This document shows, one piece after another, positions 1-8,073 of a stretch of 64,000 bases of DNA (position 1 is the first letter of the stretch; each line of letters opens with the position of its first letter). Both the position numbers and the translations under genes were made by a program. The notes below the pieces were generated by a model. That model worked only from the letters and a program-made list of their open reading frames with translations, did no database searches and was not told where the DNA came from. Source of the DNA: Runella limosa DSM 17973 (lineage in GTDB: Bacteria > Bacteroidota > Bacteroidia > Cytophagales > Spirosomataceae); the NCBI RefSeq assembly GCF_000482465.1, contig NZ_AXVJ01000044.1, positions 87,637-151,636 of the forward strand. Direction: 5' to 3'.

Positions 1-12
1 TCATCGTAGTCT

Positions 13-20
13 TATATTTG
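13..20 (+). promoter_or_regulatory. Bacteroidota -7 promoter element
   Basis: The octamer TATATTTG is an exact match to the Bacteroidota -7 consensus TAnnTTTG. It lies 66 bases before the preferred start of the S41 protease at 87, so transcription would begin near base 25. The -33 TTG element would lie outside the window and cannot be checked. Confidence 0.5.
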
Positions 21-86
21 TCGTAAATATAGTCAAAACAATCCTTGACATTTTACGTTTTTGCTTCATCAACCCTTCATAATGCC

Positions 87-1487
87 ATGCACAAAACGGC
101 TTTTAAACCCCTCTCTTACGCAGCCCTGCTGCTGCTTGTGACACTTTCGTCGTGTAGTTTGTTCAAAGAGGTAGCCTCTGGCGATGCCTTGGTGAATGAA
201 TTTATCAAAGTAAACATGGAGTATTGGTATTATTGGAACGACAAAATTCCAAGCGGCGCAGACAAAAAACTTCCTTCTTCCGACTATTTTAATGCCATGC
301 TTTATACTTATGACAAGCAAGCACGCCCCGACGGAGACCGTTTTTCTCGTTTTTTGGACAATGCCGAAACCACCGAGGCATCGCTCGCGGGAGAAAGTAA
401 AACGACAGGCGCGCGACTTAGCTTATATAACATCAACAATACCATTTCTGCCCTTGTTTTGTACGTCATCCCAGGCTCTCCCGCCGCCCAAAGTGGTGTC
501 AAACGAGGTGACATTATTGCAAAAATGACCGTTGATGGACAAGCAGTTACGGCCGATAACTACGCCAATTTACTCGCAGTTGGCACCAATTATGTCTTTA
601 GCTTGGGTCGATACGAAAACGCAGCTTTTGTAAGCACAGGTCAAACCAAAACGGTAGTGGCCCAATCCCTCCAAGAAGACCCCATGCCGTTTGATACCAT
701 TTATACCAAAGGCAACAAGAAAATTGGCTACTTGGTCTATAACCGTTTTTATTCTAAACCCAACAACAGCGACCAAGCCCTCTACGACCAGAAAATGGCG
801 CAAATTTTTGGAAAATTCAAAGCCGCTGGGGTCAATGAGTTTGTGCTTGACCTTCGCTACAACGGTGGCGGCTACATTTCTACGGCGGTGACACTCGGCA
901 GTTTTATTGCCAAGGGAGCAAATGACAAAGTGCTGATGACCCGCGACGAATACAACAAAAACGTAACACCTGACTTACAGAAGCAGTACGGTGCCAATTA
1001 CGGTCAACGTTTCTTTGAAAACCGTCCCGAAAACATTGGCAGCAACCTGAGTCGGGTGTATGTCTTGACCAGTACACGCACCGCATCCGCCAGCGAAATG
1101 GTTATCAATTCCCTCAAACCTTTTATGGAAGTGTTTTTGATTGGAGATGTAACGGTTGGTAAAAATGTGGGCTCGACGGTCATAAAAGACACTAAAAAGC
1201 GCTTTGTGCAAGGGATTATGCCAATTATTCTCAAGACCTACAACTCCGCAGGGCAATCTGACTACACCGCAGGGTTTACGCCCAATGTCACTGTAAAGGA
1301 AAGCATTACGCAACCATTTTACGCCTTTGGTGACTTGAGAGACCCCCTACTTTCTGAAGCTTTTTATCAAATTACAGGCACCCGCAACGCTCGTAGAGGC
1401 ATAAGCGAATCTGAGCCTATCGAGAGGTATAAAATACAACCACAAGGCCCCGAAACCGAAATGTTTGTAGAAAGTTCGCCAAAATAG
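87..1487 (+). CDS. S41 family peptidase (C-terminal processing protease), lipoprotein
   Basis: Predicted cell-envelope serine protease of the CtpA/Tsp (S41) family, 466 residues. The reading frame is open from base 45, but ATG 87 is preferred because it places an N-terminal hydrophobic stretch and lipobox (LSSC) in signal-peptide position. A PDZ domain follows around residues 125-170 (VIPGSPAAQSGVKRGD). The S41 core has LDLRYNGGG and the catalytic motif TASASE. Counting from ATG 87, the nucleophile is about Ser334 and the general base about Lys359 in VTVGKN. Their 25-residue spacing matches that known for Tsp-type Ser/Lys dyads. It stands alone and converges on the downstream minus-strand block. 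The substrate is unknown; the lipobox suggests anchoring in the outer or inner membrane. Family assignment is secure. Confidence 0.93.
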   Translation: MHKTAFKPLSYAALLLLVTLSSCSLFKEVASGDALVNEFIKVNMEYWYYWNDKIPSGADKKLPSSDYFNAMLYTYDKQARPDGDRFSRFLDNAETTEASLAGESKTTGARLSLYNINNTISALVLYVIPGSPAAQSGVKRGDIIAKMTVDGQAVTADNYANLLAVGTNYVFSLGRYENAAFVSTGQTKTVVAQSLQEDPMPFDTIYTKGNKKIGYLVYNRFYSKPNNSDQALYDQKMAQIFGKFKAAGVNEFVLDLRYNGGGYISTAVTLGSFIAKGANDKVLMTRDEYNKNVTPDLQKQYGANYGQRFFENRPENIGSNLSRVYVLTSTRTASASEMVINSLKPFMEVFLIGDVTVGKNVGSTVIKDTKKRFVQGIMPIILKTYNSAGQSDYTAGFTPNVTVKESITQPFYAFGDLRDPLLSEAFYQITGTRNARRGISESEPIERYKIQPQGPETEMFVESSPK

Positions 1488-1503
1488 ATGTGTTGGCTTG
1501 TGC

Positions 1504-1604
1504 TGTGGGTTACTCATAACCCACACGAGAGGTTTCTCAAAACCTCAAAATCGAACAATTTCGAGGTTTTGAGAAACCTCTTTTGCTAGATGTGAGCATC
1601 TAGC
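1504..1604. repeat. Array of four hairpins with CTCA/TGAG loops
   Basis: The gap between two convergent genes holds four perfect hairpins in a row. Stem TGTGGGTTA/TAACCCACA (1504-1525) and stem GAGGTTT/AAACCTC (1529-1546) both have loop CTCA. Stem GAGGTTT/AAACCTC (1563-1580) and stem GCTAGATG/CATCTAGC (1585-1604) have loop TGAG, the reverse complement. Hairpins two and three are also perfect 18-base inverted copies of each other, followed by TTTT, so the pair could act as a terminator. Loop sequence is fixed while stems differ. Similar elements occur at 52811 and 55732. A role as bidirectional terminator or mobile REP-like repeat is inference. Confidence 0.8.
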
Positions 1605-1648
1605 ACCACTTAATAAATAACCCACCGCACGTTAAAACGCCTTTTTTC

Positions 1649-2371
1649 CTACTCTGCTTTCAACTGCGTTAGTTTTACTTTCGTTGGATTTGCGTTTACT
1701 ACGTCGGTTTCTACTAGCCCGTCGCGCAAGCGAATGATGCGGTGGGCATATTTGGCAATGTCATCTTCGTGCGTAACGACGACAATTGTGTTTCCTTTGG
1801 AATGAAGTTGGTCAAACAAATCCATGATTTCGTAGGAAGTACGGGTGTCCAAGTTACCTGTAGGTTCGTCGGCCAACAAAATACTCGGATCATTGACCAA
1901 GGCGCGCGCAACGGCCACGCGCTGACGCTGCCCTCCCGAAAGTTCATTAGGGCGGTGTCCAGCCCGTTGTTCCAAACCTACACTTTTCAGGGCAGCCATG
2001 GCGCGTTCGGTGCGTTCTGACTTTGTATATCCTGCATAAATCAAGGGAAGTGCCACATTTTCGAGCGAAGTCATCCGAGGTAAAAGATTAAAGGTCTGAA
2101 ACACAAACCCAATCTCTTTGTTTCGCACCTCAGCCAATTCATTTTCGGTCATATCGCTCACGTCCTTGCTATTTAAGATATACTTTCCCGATGTAGGCGA
2201 ATCCAAACACCCAATGATGTTCATTAATGTTGACTTTCCCGATCCAGAAGGACCCATAAAAGCCACATATTCACCTCTACTCACCGAAATCGTAACATCT
2301 TTGAGGGCATCGATGATTTCGGTTCCCATGATGTAGCGTTTGGCGATGTGCGATGTTTCGATAATTTTCAT
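1649..2371 (-). CDS. ABC transporter ATP-binding protein, MacB/LolD type
   Basis: A 240-residue single-domain ABC ATPase. Visible motifs are Walker [10 protein letters not shown] near residue 40, signature LSGGQRQR near 145, Walker [13 protein letters not shown], and the switch His in VVTHED. The EPTGNLD form is typical of the MacB/LolD/FtsE group that energises FtsX/MacB-fold permeases for lipoprotein release or efflux. No permease gene is adjacent. The start overlaps the stop of the upstream serine hydrolase gene as ATGA, implying translational coupling. The C-terminus after the H-loop is short. Family is certain; the partner permease and cargo are not visible. Confidence 0.92.
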   Translation of the reverse strand: MKIIETSHIAKRYIMGTEIIDALKDVTISVSRGEYVAFMGPSGSGKSTLMNIIGCLDSPTSGKYILNSKDVSDMTENELAEVRNKEIGFVFQTFNLLPRMTSLENVALPLIYAGYTKSERTERAMAALKSVGLEQRAGHRPNELSGGQRQRVAVARALVNDPSILLADEPTGNLDTRTSYEIMDLFDQLHSKGNTIVVVTHEDDIAKYAHRIIRLRDGLVETDVVNANPTKVKLTQLKAE

Positions 2372-3459
2372 GACTGTATTTTTTTCAAAATGTCTAACAC
2401 TTCCTTGCTATCAGCGTCATTTTTCATGATTCGCTTTAAAAACTCCTGAAACTCCGCTTGCAAAAGGGTTTGGTCAAACACCTTTAATTCATTGGTAAAC
2501 AGGACAAATTCAATTTTATTTCCTTTTTTATCGGTTGCATACAAAGCATAGTTCAACACAAATGCCGTAGAGCCTCCCTTGGCCCCAAAATGCGTAAAAT
2601 ACCGCTTATTTTCAGGGTTTAATCGCATTGGCCACTCCATCAGGTCATCGAGTACGGTTTGGGTGGCAGTGTCAAAATAGGTACGACTATTGATTTTTTG
2701 CATCAAAGAACCGTATTCTGCCGCCGTTGAAGCTGGCAAACGATTCGACCAAACCTTTTGTACTGGCAACGGAATATTGGCTAACTTAAAATTGGCCTTG
2801 GTTGTTGTGTCTATTTTCAGTAATTCAAAATACTTATTGGCGCGTTCCAAATAAACCGACATTGGCAAATTTTTCATCGCAGCCTCTGAATGCTCGTCCG
2901 AACAAACATACAAAGCCGACACAAAAGGGTACAACGGCTGGTGTTTGGTTAGACCCAGTTTGGGTAAATTGGCATTGATGTTGTTCAAACCCAATTTCCA
3001 CATCAGATACTCCGTGTTGGCATTGCTACTGTATTGAAGCATTCCTTTGGCTACTTCTAACAGCGGCACTGCGTTATTTTGCAATTTTTTGGTTTTTCTT
3101 TGTTCGGCCAACCATTGCGGATGAGCGCCTCCATCTGTTTCTGGAATGTAAAACCGCGCCAGTTCTCCAATCGCAATCGGCTCTTCTGGTTTGATTTTCC
3201 CTAAAGCTACCTGCTGCGCAAACTCCACGGCAATGATAACCTTTACAGTACTTGCCAGCGGCATCAAGCTGTCCACCCTGTGGGCGACCTCCACCTTCCC
3301 GTTTTTAGCATAATAGATCGCACATTTTTGAGGATTTTTTTGAAGATATTCAGCTACAAAATCAGTTTCATAGCGTAAATACTTAAAATAAAAATACCCA
3401 AATACACAGCTAAACAACAAGGCAAGTATGCCAAGGCCCGTGGCAACAACTTTCCACAT
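2368..3459 (-). CDS. Membrane-anchored serine hydrolase with class A beta-lactamase fold
   Basis: 363 residues. An N-terminal hydrophobic segment (about 5-28) looks like an uncleaved anchor, so the catalytic domain would face the periplasm. Motifs match class A beta-lactamases and DD-peptidases: STVK at residues 70-73 (SxxK), YSSN at 143-146 (SDN-like), and KGGS at 294-297 (KTG-like). The canonical Glu166 omega-loop motif is not obvious and Asp of SDN is Ser, so this may be a peptidase or esterase rather than a beta-lactamase. It is the middle gene of a minus-strand run, 69 bases after the TPR membrane gene and overlapping the ABC ATPase start. The family is well supported; the substrate is not. 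Confidence 0.8.
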   Translation of the reverse strand: MWKVVATGLGILALLFSCVFGYFYFKYLRYETDFVAEYLQKNPQKCAIYYAKNGKVEVAHRVDSLMPLASTVKVIIAVEFAQQVALGKIKPEEPIAIGELARFYIPETDGGAHPQWLAEQRKTKKLQNNAVPLLEVAKGMLQYSSNANTEYLMWKLGLNNINANLPKLGLTKHQPLYPFVSALYVCSDEHSEAAMKNLPMSVYLERANKYFELLKIDTTTKANFKLANIPLPVQKVWSNRLPASTAAEYGSLMQKINSRTYFDTATQTVLDDLMEWPMRLNPENKRYFTHFGAKGGSTAFVLNYALYATDKKGNKIEFVLFTNELKVFDQTLLQAEFQEFLKRIMKNDADSKEVLDILKKIQS

Positions 3460-3528
3460 AATACGTGGTTTTTAAAAAATTAACGAAAGTTCAAAAGCAG
3501 GGAAAAAACAATGCGTAAAGGTACATTT

Positions 3529-6054
3529 TTACCTGAAACTTTCGCGTTCTTTTTCGATGAGTGCGCGTTGGGCTTGATAGGTTTTCAAAAATGCTTGATA
3601 ATCGGTAGCGGTGGTCATTTGGGCCAAGTCCTGTAGCCCTTCTTCTGCAAAGTCTGTTAGGTATAATTTTAAGCATTGAAGAACATACAATTTTTGCAAC
3701 TCAGGCGCTGTCCGACGAAAGCGTAAGGCATTGAGTAGAATATCGTAGGCCGCTTTTGGATTTTTTTGAGCATTAAAATATTGGGTCGCCGCTGTCAATA
3801 CACCCATGTCAAACGGATGCTGTCTTACGGCCGTCCAATAATCGGCTGTTGTTTTCAAAGTAGCAAGGTTTACAAAGCTTGGGCGGGCTTCTTTGATAAG
3901 CCAAAAATCCAGCATCTGGCGGGCCATCGCTACCTTTTGGGAAGTATCTGCTACTGTTTCTGATGCCAAAATATCGAGGGCAGTCAGTTTGTTTCGGGGA
4001 TATTCCGCATAAGCTTGGGCTACTTGCAGCTCATGGTAAAAATTGCCGTTGTTGCCCGTATTTATCAGTTTTTTAAACAAATTGGCTTGGTTTGTATCTT
4101 TCGTAAACTGCCCTAAATTGTACAAATAAGCAAAGTTATTGACACTCAATGCCGAATCTTTGGCAAAATCAGGGGCTACCTTCACGGCTTCGGTGCGGGT
4201 ATTTGTGAGCTTTGCAACGGCCAATCGATTGGCTTCGTGCGACAGATTGACGGCTTTGTTTTCTAGCAACTGCGTTTCTTCTACATCCTTTTTGGTTAGC
4301 CCCAACGACGCCAAAGACCCTTTTCCCGAAGAAATCGTAAGTGCTTTTGCCCAAAAAGCAAGCAAATTACTCTCCGCCACGTCACGATTTTTAGCATTCT
4401 GACGCGCCAGCTCAAAATAATAATACGTAGAGTCGGCAATGGCCGTTCGAGAATACAAATACCCTAAATTGTTTTGAATTTCACCATTATCAGGAAACGT
4501 TTTTAATCCTTTTCGTAGGTTAAAAACCGCATCAAAAAATAGGTTTTCGTTTAGTAGCGCCTGCCCCAAACCCACATACGCTTGAGGCGTTGGGTCTTTT
4601 TGCAAGGCTTGTTGAAAAAACGAACCTGCAGTAGCCTGATCGCCCTGCCGCAAAGCCAAGGATGCCAAAGCAAAAGCCGACTTGTGGTTCTGATAATCAA
4701 TATCCAATGCTTGTTGGTAATAACCACTCGCCACTGTCCACTCCCGCGTAACGGTATGTAAATCCCCCAACCCATTGTAATAACCCGCCTGCGCTTGGTC
4801 GATGGTATAAAAACGATTAAAAGCTAAAATGGCAATCCAGGCCATTCCCCCAATCAGCCAAGCTTGCGACTGTAAAAATCGCATGGGCTTGTACACCACT
4901 TTATAAACGGCTTTCCCTTGTTTGAACAACGGCCAGAAATTGAGACCAACATAGACCACAAACAGCGTTCCGATGCACAATTGACTATACACCACCGCAT
5001 CTTCAAAAACTTCAATAAACGAATTGTTGTGGGTAAAAAGCGCAAAGGACATCACAGTAGTCGTTACCAATCCTAATCCAACGTATAACCATGCACCAAT
5101 CTCACGAAAAGGCAAGAATGCTTCGGTTCGTCGGGCAAAACTCCATATCCCTAAAATAAGACTTATAGTATATATTACTACAGGACTTATATACCAAAAC
5201 GCAGCATCGCTTTGGCGGGTTACTTTGAGATACAACAGATACGTACTAAAAATGTACAGTACTGACAAAAACAAAAAGTTGAACAAACTCGTCTTGCCAA
5301 AACCAGTACGAGGGTTAGTTACGACATACACAAAACCCGCCACAATTTCTATCGATAGCCATCCGATAAACCCAACGCTCAACATCAACATGGGAAGCAA
5401 ACTGTAGGTGGTCGCGGTCAAGGCTTGCATTGGTGCTTTAGCGGCCAAAGAAAACGCCACCACTAAAACTCCTACCACTCCCGCAAATAGAAAAATCCGC
5501 TGCACCATCGGCATATCTTCTCGAAAAGCGTGGATATAATAACTTGCAATACCCAACACCACAGCTACCAGCACAAAGCCCGTTGAATTGTCGGTGCCAA
5601 AAAGTTGTAGCACTTCAAAATGGGACAATGAAAGCAGCGTAATGACTAACATCATGGCGCCAATGTACCACCTACGCGGCAAACCCGAAATAGCGGCCAA
5701 CAACAGTACAAAACCCGCCAACACGCCACCTAAATATCCCCAACCTAGCCATTCTGGGGTATCTATTTGAACTGGAACAAACTGTTCTTTCAGGATATAA
5801 GATTTGCCAAGCAAAACAAGCGTCTCTGCCCGCTGACTACTATCTGCTAACTGCTGCCCACTGACTTTCAAACTATCAAGTTTCACAGGGACTTCGTCCA
5901 GTTCGCTCAGGACTTTCCACTCTATCGAATTTTCGATGCCTCGATAGTGAAAAAAGAGAAGGCAAACCAAGCTAAACGTCAAAAGCCCTAAGGCAGTAAG
6001 GTACAAAAACCGCTCAGAACGGTTCCAATTTTGCCAAAAAAGAAGAAATCTCAT
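3529..6054 (-). CDS. Large polytopic membrane protein with C-terminal TPR repeats
   Basis: 841 residues. The first half has about eleven hydrophobic segments (roughly residues 14-415). The second half is helical with tetratricopeptide repeats, clearest around residues 430-550 (for example HKSAFALASLALRQGDQATAGS and GEIQNNLGYLYSR in register). It is likely an inner-membrane protein with a soluble scaffold domain. No catalytic motif is recognised. It lies between a truncated TolC-like fragment and the serine hydrolase/ABC ATPase genes, all on the minus strand, so it may belong to an envelope or export locus; that is inference. The segment from 550 onward is divergent, and only parts can be assigned to TPR by eye. 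Confidence 0.75.
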   Translation of the reverse strand: MRFLLFWQNWNRSERFLYLTALGLLTFSLVCLLFFHYRGIENSIEWKVLSELDEVPVKLDSLKVSGQQLADSSQRAETLVLLGKSYILKEQFVPVQIDTPEWLGWGYLGGVLAGFVLLLAAISGLPRRWYIGAMMLVITLLSLSHFEVLQLFGTDNSTGFVLVAVVLGIASYYIHAFREDMPMVQRIFLFAGVVGVLVVAFSLAAKAPMQALTATTYSLLPMLMLSVGFIGWLSIEIVAGFVYVVTNPRTGFGKTSLFNFLFLSVLYIFSTYLLYLKVTRQSDAAFWYISPVVIYTISLILGIWSFARRTEAFLPFREIGAWLYVGLGLVTTTVMSFALFTHNNSFIEVFEDAVVYSQLCIGTLFVVYVGLNFWPLFKQGKAVYKVVYKPMRFLQSQAWLIGGMAWIAILAFNRFYTIDQAQAGYYNGLGDLHTVTREWTVASGYYQQALDIDYQNHKSAFALASLALRQGDQATAGSFFQQALQKDPTPQAYVGLGQALLNENLFFDAVFNLRKGLKTFPDNGEIQNNLGYLYSRTAIADSTYYYFELARQNAKNRDVAESNLLAFWAKALTISSGKGSLASLGLTKKDVEETQLLENKAVNLSHEANRLAVAKLTNTRTEAVKVAPDFAKDSALSVNNFAYLYNLGQFTKDTNQANLFKKLINTGNNGNFYHELQVAQAYAEYPRNKLTALDILASETVADTSQKVAMARQMLDFWLIKEARPSFVNLATLKTTADYWTAVRQHPFDMGVLTAATQYFNAQKNPKAAYDILLNALRFRRTAPELQKLYVLQCLKLYLTDFAEEGLQDLAQMTTATDYQAFLKTYQAQRALIEKERESFR

Positions 6055-6106
6055 TGAATTTGAATAAATACTAAATGCCCGCAGGTAAACCCTGAACCAA
6101 GTGTTA

Positions 6107-6390
6107 CTAAAAACGCCCTTCCGAATAGGTTATTTTCTCATTCTTCAAAAAATCGAAAAGCGTTAATCGCCGCAAGGTATAAAAGGATGTCCAGTATGCC
6201 TTCAACACATTCACATAATTTTGACGAGCTTGCACGGTTTCATTGAGCGCAATATTCAAATCAGTAATAGAGAGTTTACCCAAAAAATAGCGTTGCTTGG
6301 TGATTTCAAGTCGTTTTTGGGCAATCGTGTCGGCCTTTTGCACCAAAATTACCCTATTCAAAACTTTCACCTCAGTGGCTTCGTTGGTAC
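6107..6390 (-). pseudogene. Truncated C-terminus of a TolC-like outer-membrane efflux protein
   Basis: About 90 codons encode the typical C-terminal part of Bacteroidota TolC/OEP proteins: KRLEITKQRYFLGKLSI, DLNIALNETVQARQNYV, and YWTSFYTLRRLTLFDF. Full-length members have about 400-500 residues, so the N-terminal three quarters are absent. The only possible starts are GTG 6370 or none; the frame stays open upstream to a stop at 6422-6424 but becomes AT-rich nonsense beyond about 6390. The break coincides with the edge of the AT-rich thioredoxin gene, so an insertion or deletion probably removed the rest. It is followed after 52 bases by the TPR gene. It is unlikely to make a functional channel. 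Confidence 0.75.
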
Positions 6391-6532
6391 CACAATCTAC
6401 TATTATTTTATTTTTTTTACACTAAGTTTTTTTTAACTTTACCTAACCTTAAAATGGACTAAACACCTTTAATCTATAGCTAAAATAGTTTTCTAACTAT
6501 AACGATAGAGCACTTTTTCAACAAACCATACC

Positions 6533-8047
6533 ATGAAAACTCTTTTTCTCACACTATTTATTATAACCTTTAAGGTTTTAGATACTTTTGGCAACAATGA
6601 AAGTTACCTAAAAGACAATCCACTTTCAAATCAAGATAGCACACAAATCGAATCAACCATTCGGTTTGAAGTAAAAAACTTATCAGCTCCTTACATACTT
6701 TTAAATTACAGTTTAAATTATTTGACAAGTACTACCGACACTTTAATAATCAACAATAGAATATGTAAAAAGAAATACCGCTTTCCAAAATCAATGAATA
6801 TGGAAGCAGTTGTGAATGGAATTAGCCGTAAAATATTTATTGTACCAGGCCATCAACTTACAGTAAGCATTGATATGAACAATAAAAAAAATGGGTTTGT
6901 ATCATTTCAATATCAAGGCGACTACAAAATCGCCAACGATTATTTACAAGAGATAAACACTACTAGCAGAATGCCACTTTTAAGAGATATAGGAAAGACT
7001 ATAACGGAAGAAGGGTATTTAACAAAAATAGAAACTCACTATAACAAGTTAGATTCGGTATATATCATTTATAAAAACCTGGTTAATTTATCGTCAAATG
7101 AGTTAATGCAGTCTTTCTTCGCAACTGAAAAAACTGAATTAACTTATCATAGATTGGGAAGATTAATTAATTTCATCAATGATCGAAAATACAAGGGTGA
7201 AAAAGCAGAAAATTTCTTCAAAAAATACATCCAACCAACAAATTTCCAGAAAGAAGAAATTAACTTAAACTCAGCAAGTAGTCTGCTTTTCTTTACTTCA
7301 TATTTACCCAGCTATGTTTTGGCAAGGGTACGAGAGTCAAAAGACAGTAGCTTGTACCAAAAAATTGGCCATTATGCCTATCTTTTAAAATATGTATCTA
7401 GCCACTATGATGGAGAAAAACGTTCTTATACAATTGCCGACAATTTATATTTTATAGTCTCTAACGCCAGGCGCTACCTCTCGCTTACTCATTATCCATC
7501 AATAGATTCATTGATGACAGTCTATGATCCCTATCTAAACGAAGAAAGAAGAGCATTTATTCGGAAGAGATATTACGAAGAAATAGCGCCTAGCTCAATA
7601 AAATACACAGATAAAGATTATATCAGCGACTTTAAACTTCTGACAATCTCTAATGATGCGTATAAACTTAATGAAAAGTTGACACCTATTACTGTCATTG
7701 ATTTGTGGGCTAGTTGGTGTGGCAATTGTATAGACGCATTTCCTATTGTTGAAGCATTGCAAGAGCACTACATAAACGAGAACAAGGTTTCTTTTCTAAA
7801 AATCTCTTTGGATGATAAAGAAGAAAATTGGAGGAAAGGTGTAAAAAAACTGCAATTAAAACCTGAAGAGTCGTCGTGGGTTTCTGGAGGTATGAAATCT
7901 GATTTTGCCAAAAAATTTGACGTAAAGTATTTACCAAGGTACATTATTTTAAACCAAAAAGGTCAAATTTTAAAATTGTACTCTCCTGATGTTAGAGACA
8001 CCAAGATGTTCAAACTTTTAATTGATGATTTATTGAAGAAAAGTTAA
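6533..8047 (+). CDS. TlpA-like thiol-disulfide oxidoreductase (thioredoxin domain)
   Basis: 504 residues with an N-terminal signal-like segment (about 1-20). The C-terminal 130 residues form a thioredoxin fold with the redox motif WCGNC in VIDLWASWCGNC and the cis-proline region KYLPRYIILN. The N-terminal domain is a beta-rich region of the type often seen before TlpA domains in Bacteroidota (DUF4369-like, weak). The product is probably periplasmic or surface exposed. Composition is clearly richer in A+T than its neighbours on both sides, and the gene begins right after a truncated TolC fragment, suggesting acquisition by transfer. It ends 26 bases before the tamB stop. The substrate is unknown. 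Confidence 0.85.
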   Translation: MKTLFLTLFIITFKVLDTFGNNESYLKDNPLSNQDSTQIESTIRFEVKNLSAPYILLNYSLNYLTSTTDTLIINNRICKKKYRFPKSMNMEAVVNGISRKIFIVPGHQLTVSIDMNNKKNGFVSFQYQGDYKIANDYLQEINTTSRMPLLRDIGKTITEEGYLTKIETHYNKLDSVYIIYKNLVNLSSNELMQSFFATEKTELTYHRLGRLINFINDRKYKGEKAENFFKKYIQPTNFQKEEINLNSASSLLFFTSYLPSYVLARVRESKDSSLYQKIGHYAYLLKYVSSHYDGEKRSYTIADNLYFIVSNARRYLSLTHYPSIDSLMTVYDPYLNEERRAFIRKRYYEEIAPSSIKYTDKDYISDFKLLTISNDAYKLNEKLTPITVIDLWASWCGNCIDAFPIVEALQEHYINENKVSFLKISLDDKEENWRKGVKKLQLKPEESSWVSGGMKSDFAKKFDVKYLPRYIILNQKGQILKLYSPDVRDTKMFKLLIDDLLKKS

Positions 8048-8073
8048 AAATAAACAGGTTGTGAGCCCCCCTT

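Noticed and set aside
8058..8069. GGTTGTGAG, a half match to the CTCA-loop family
   Set aside because: The other half of the stem is absent, so no hairpin forms.
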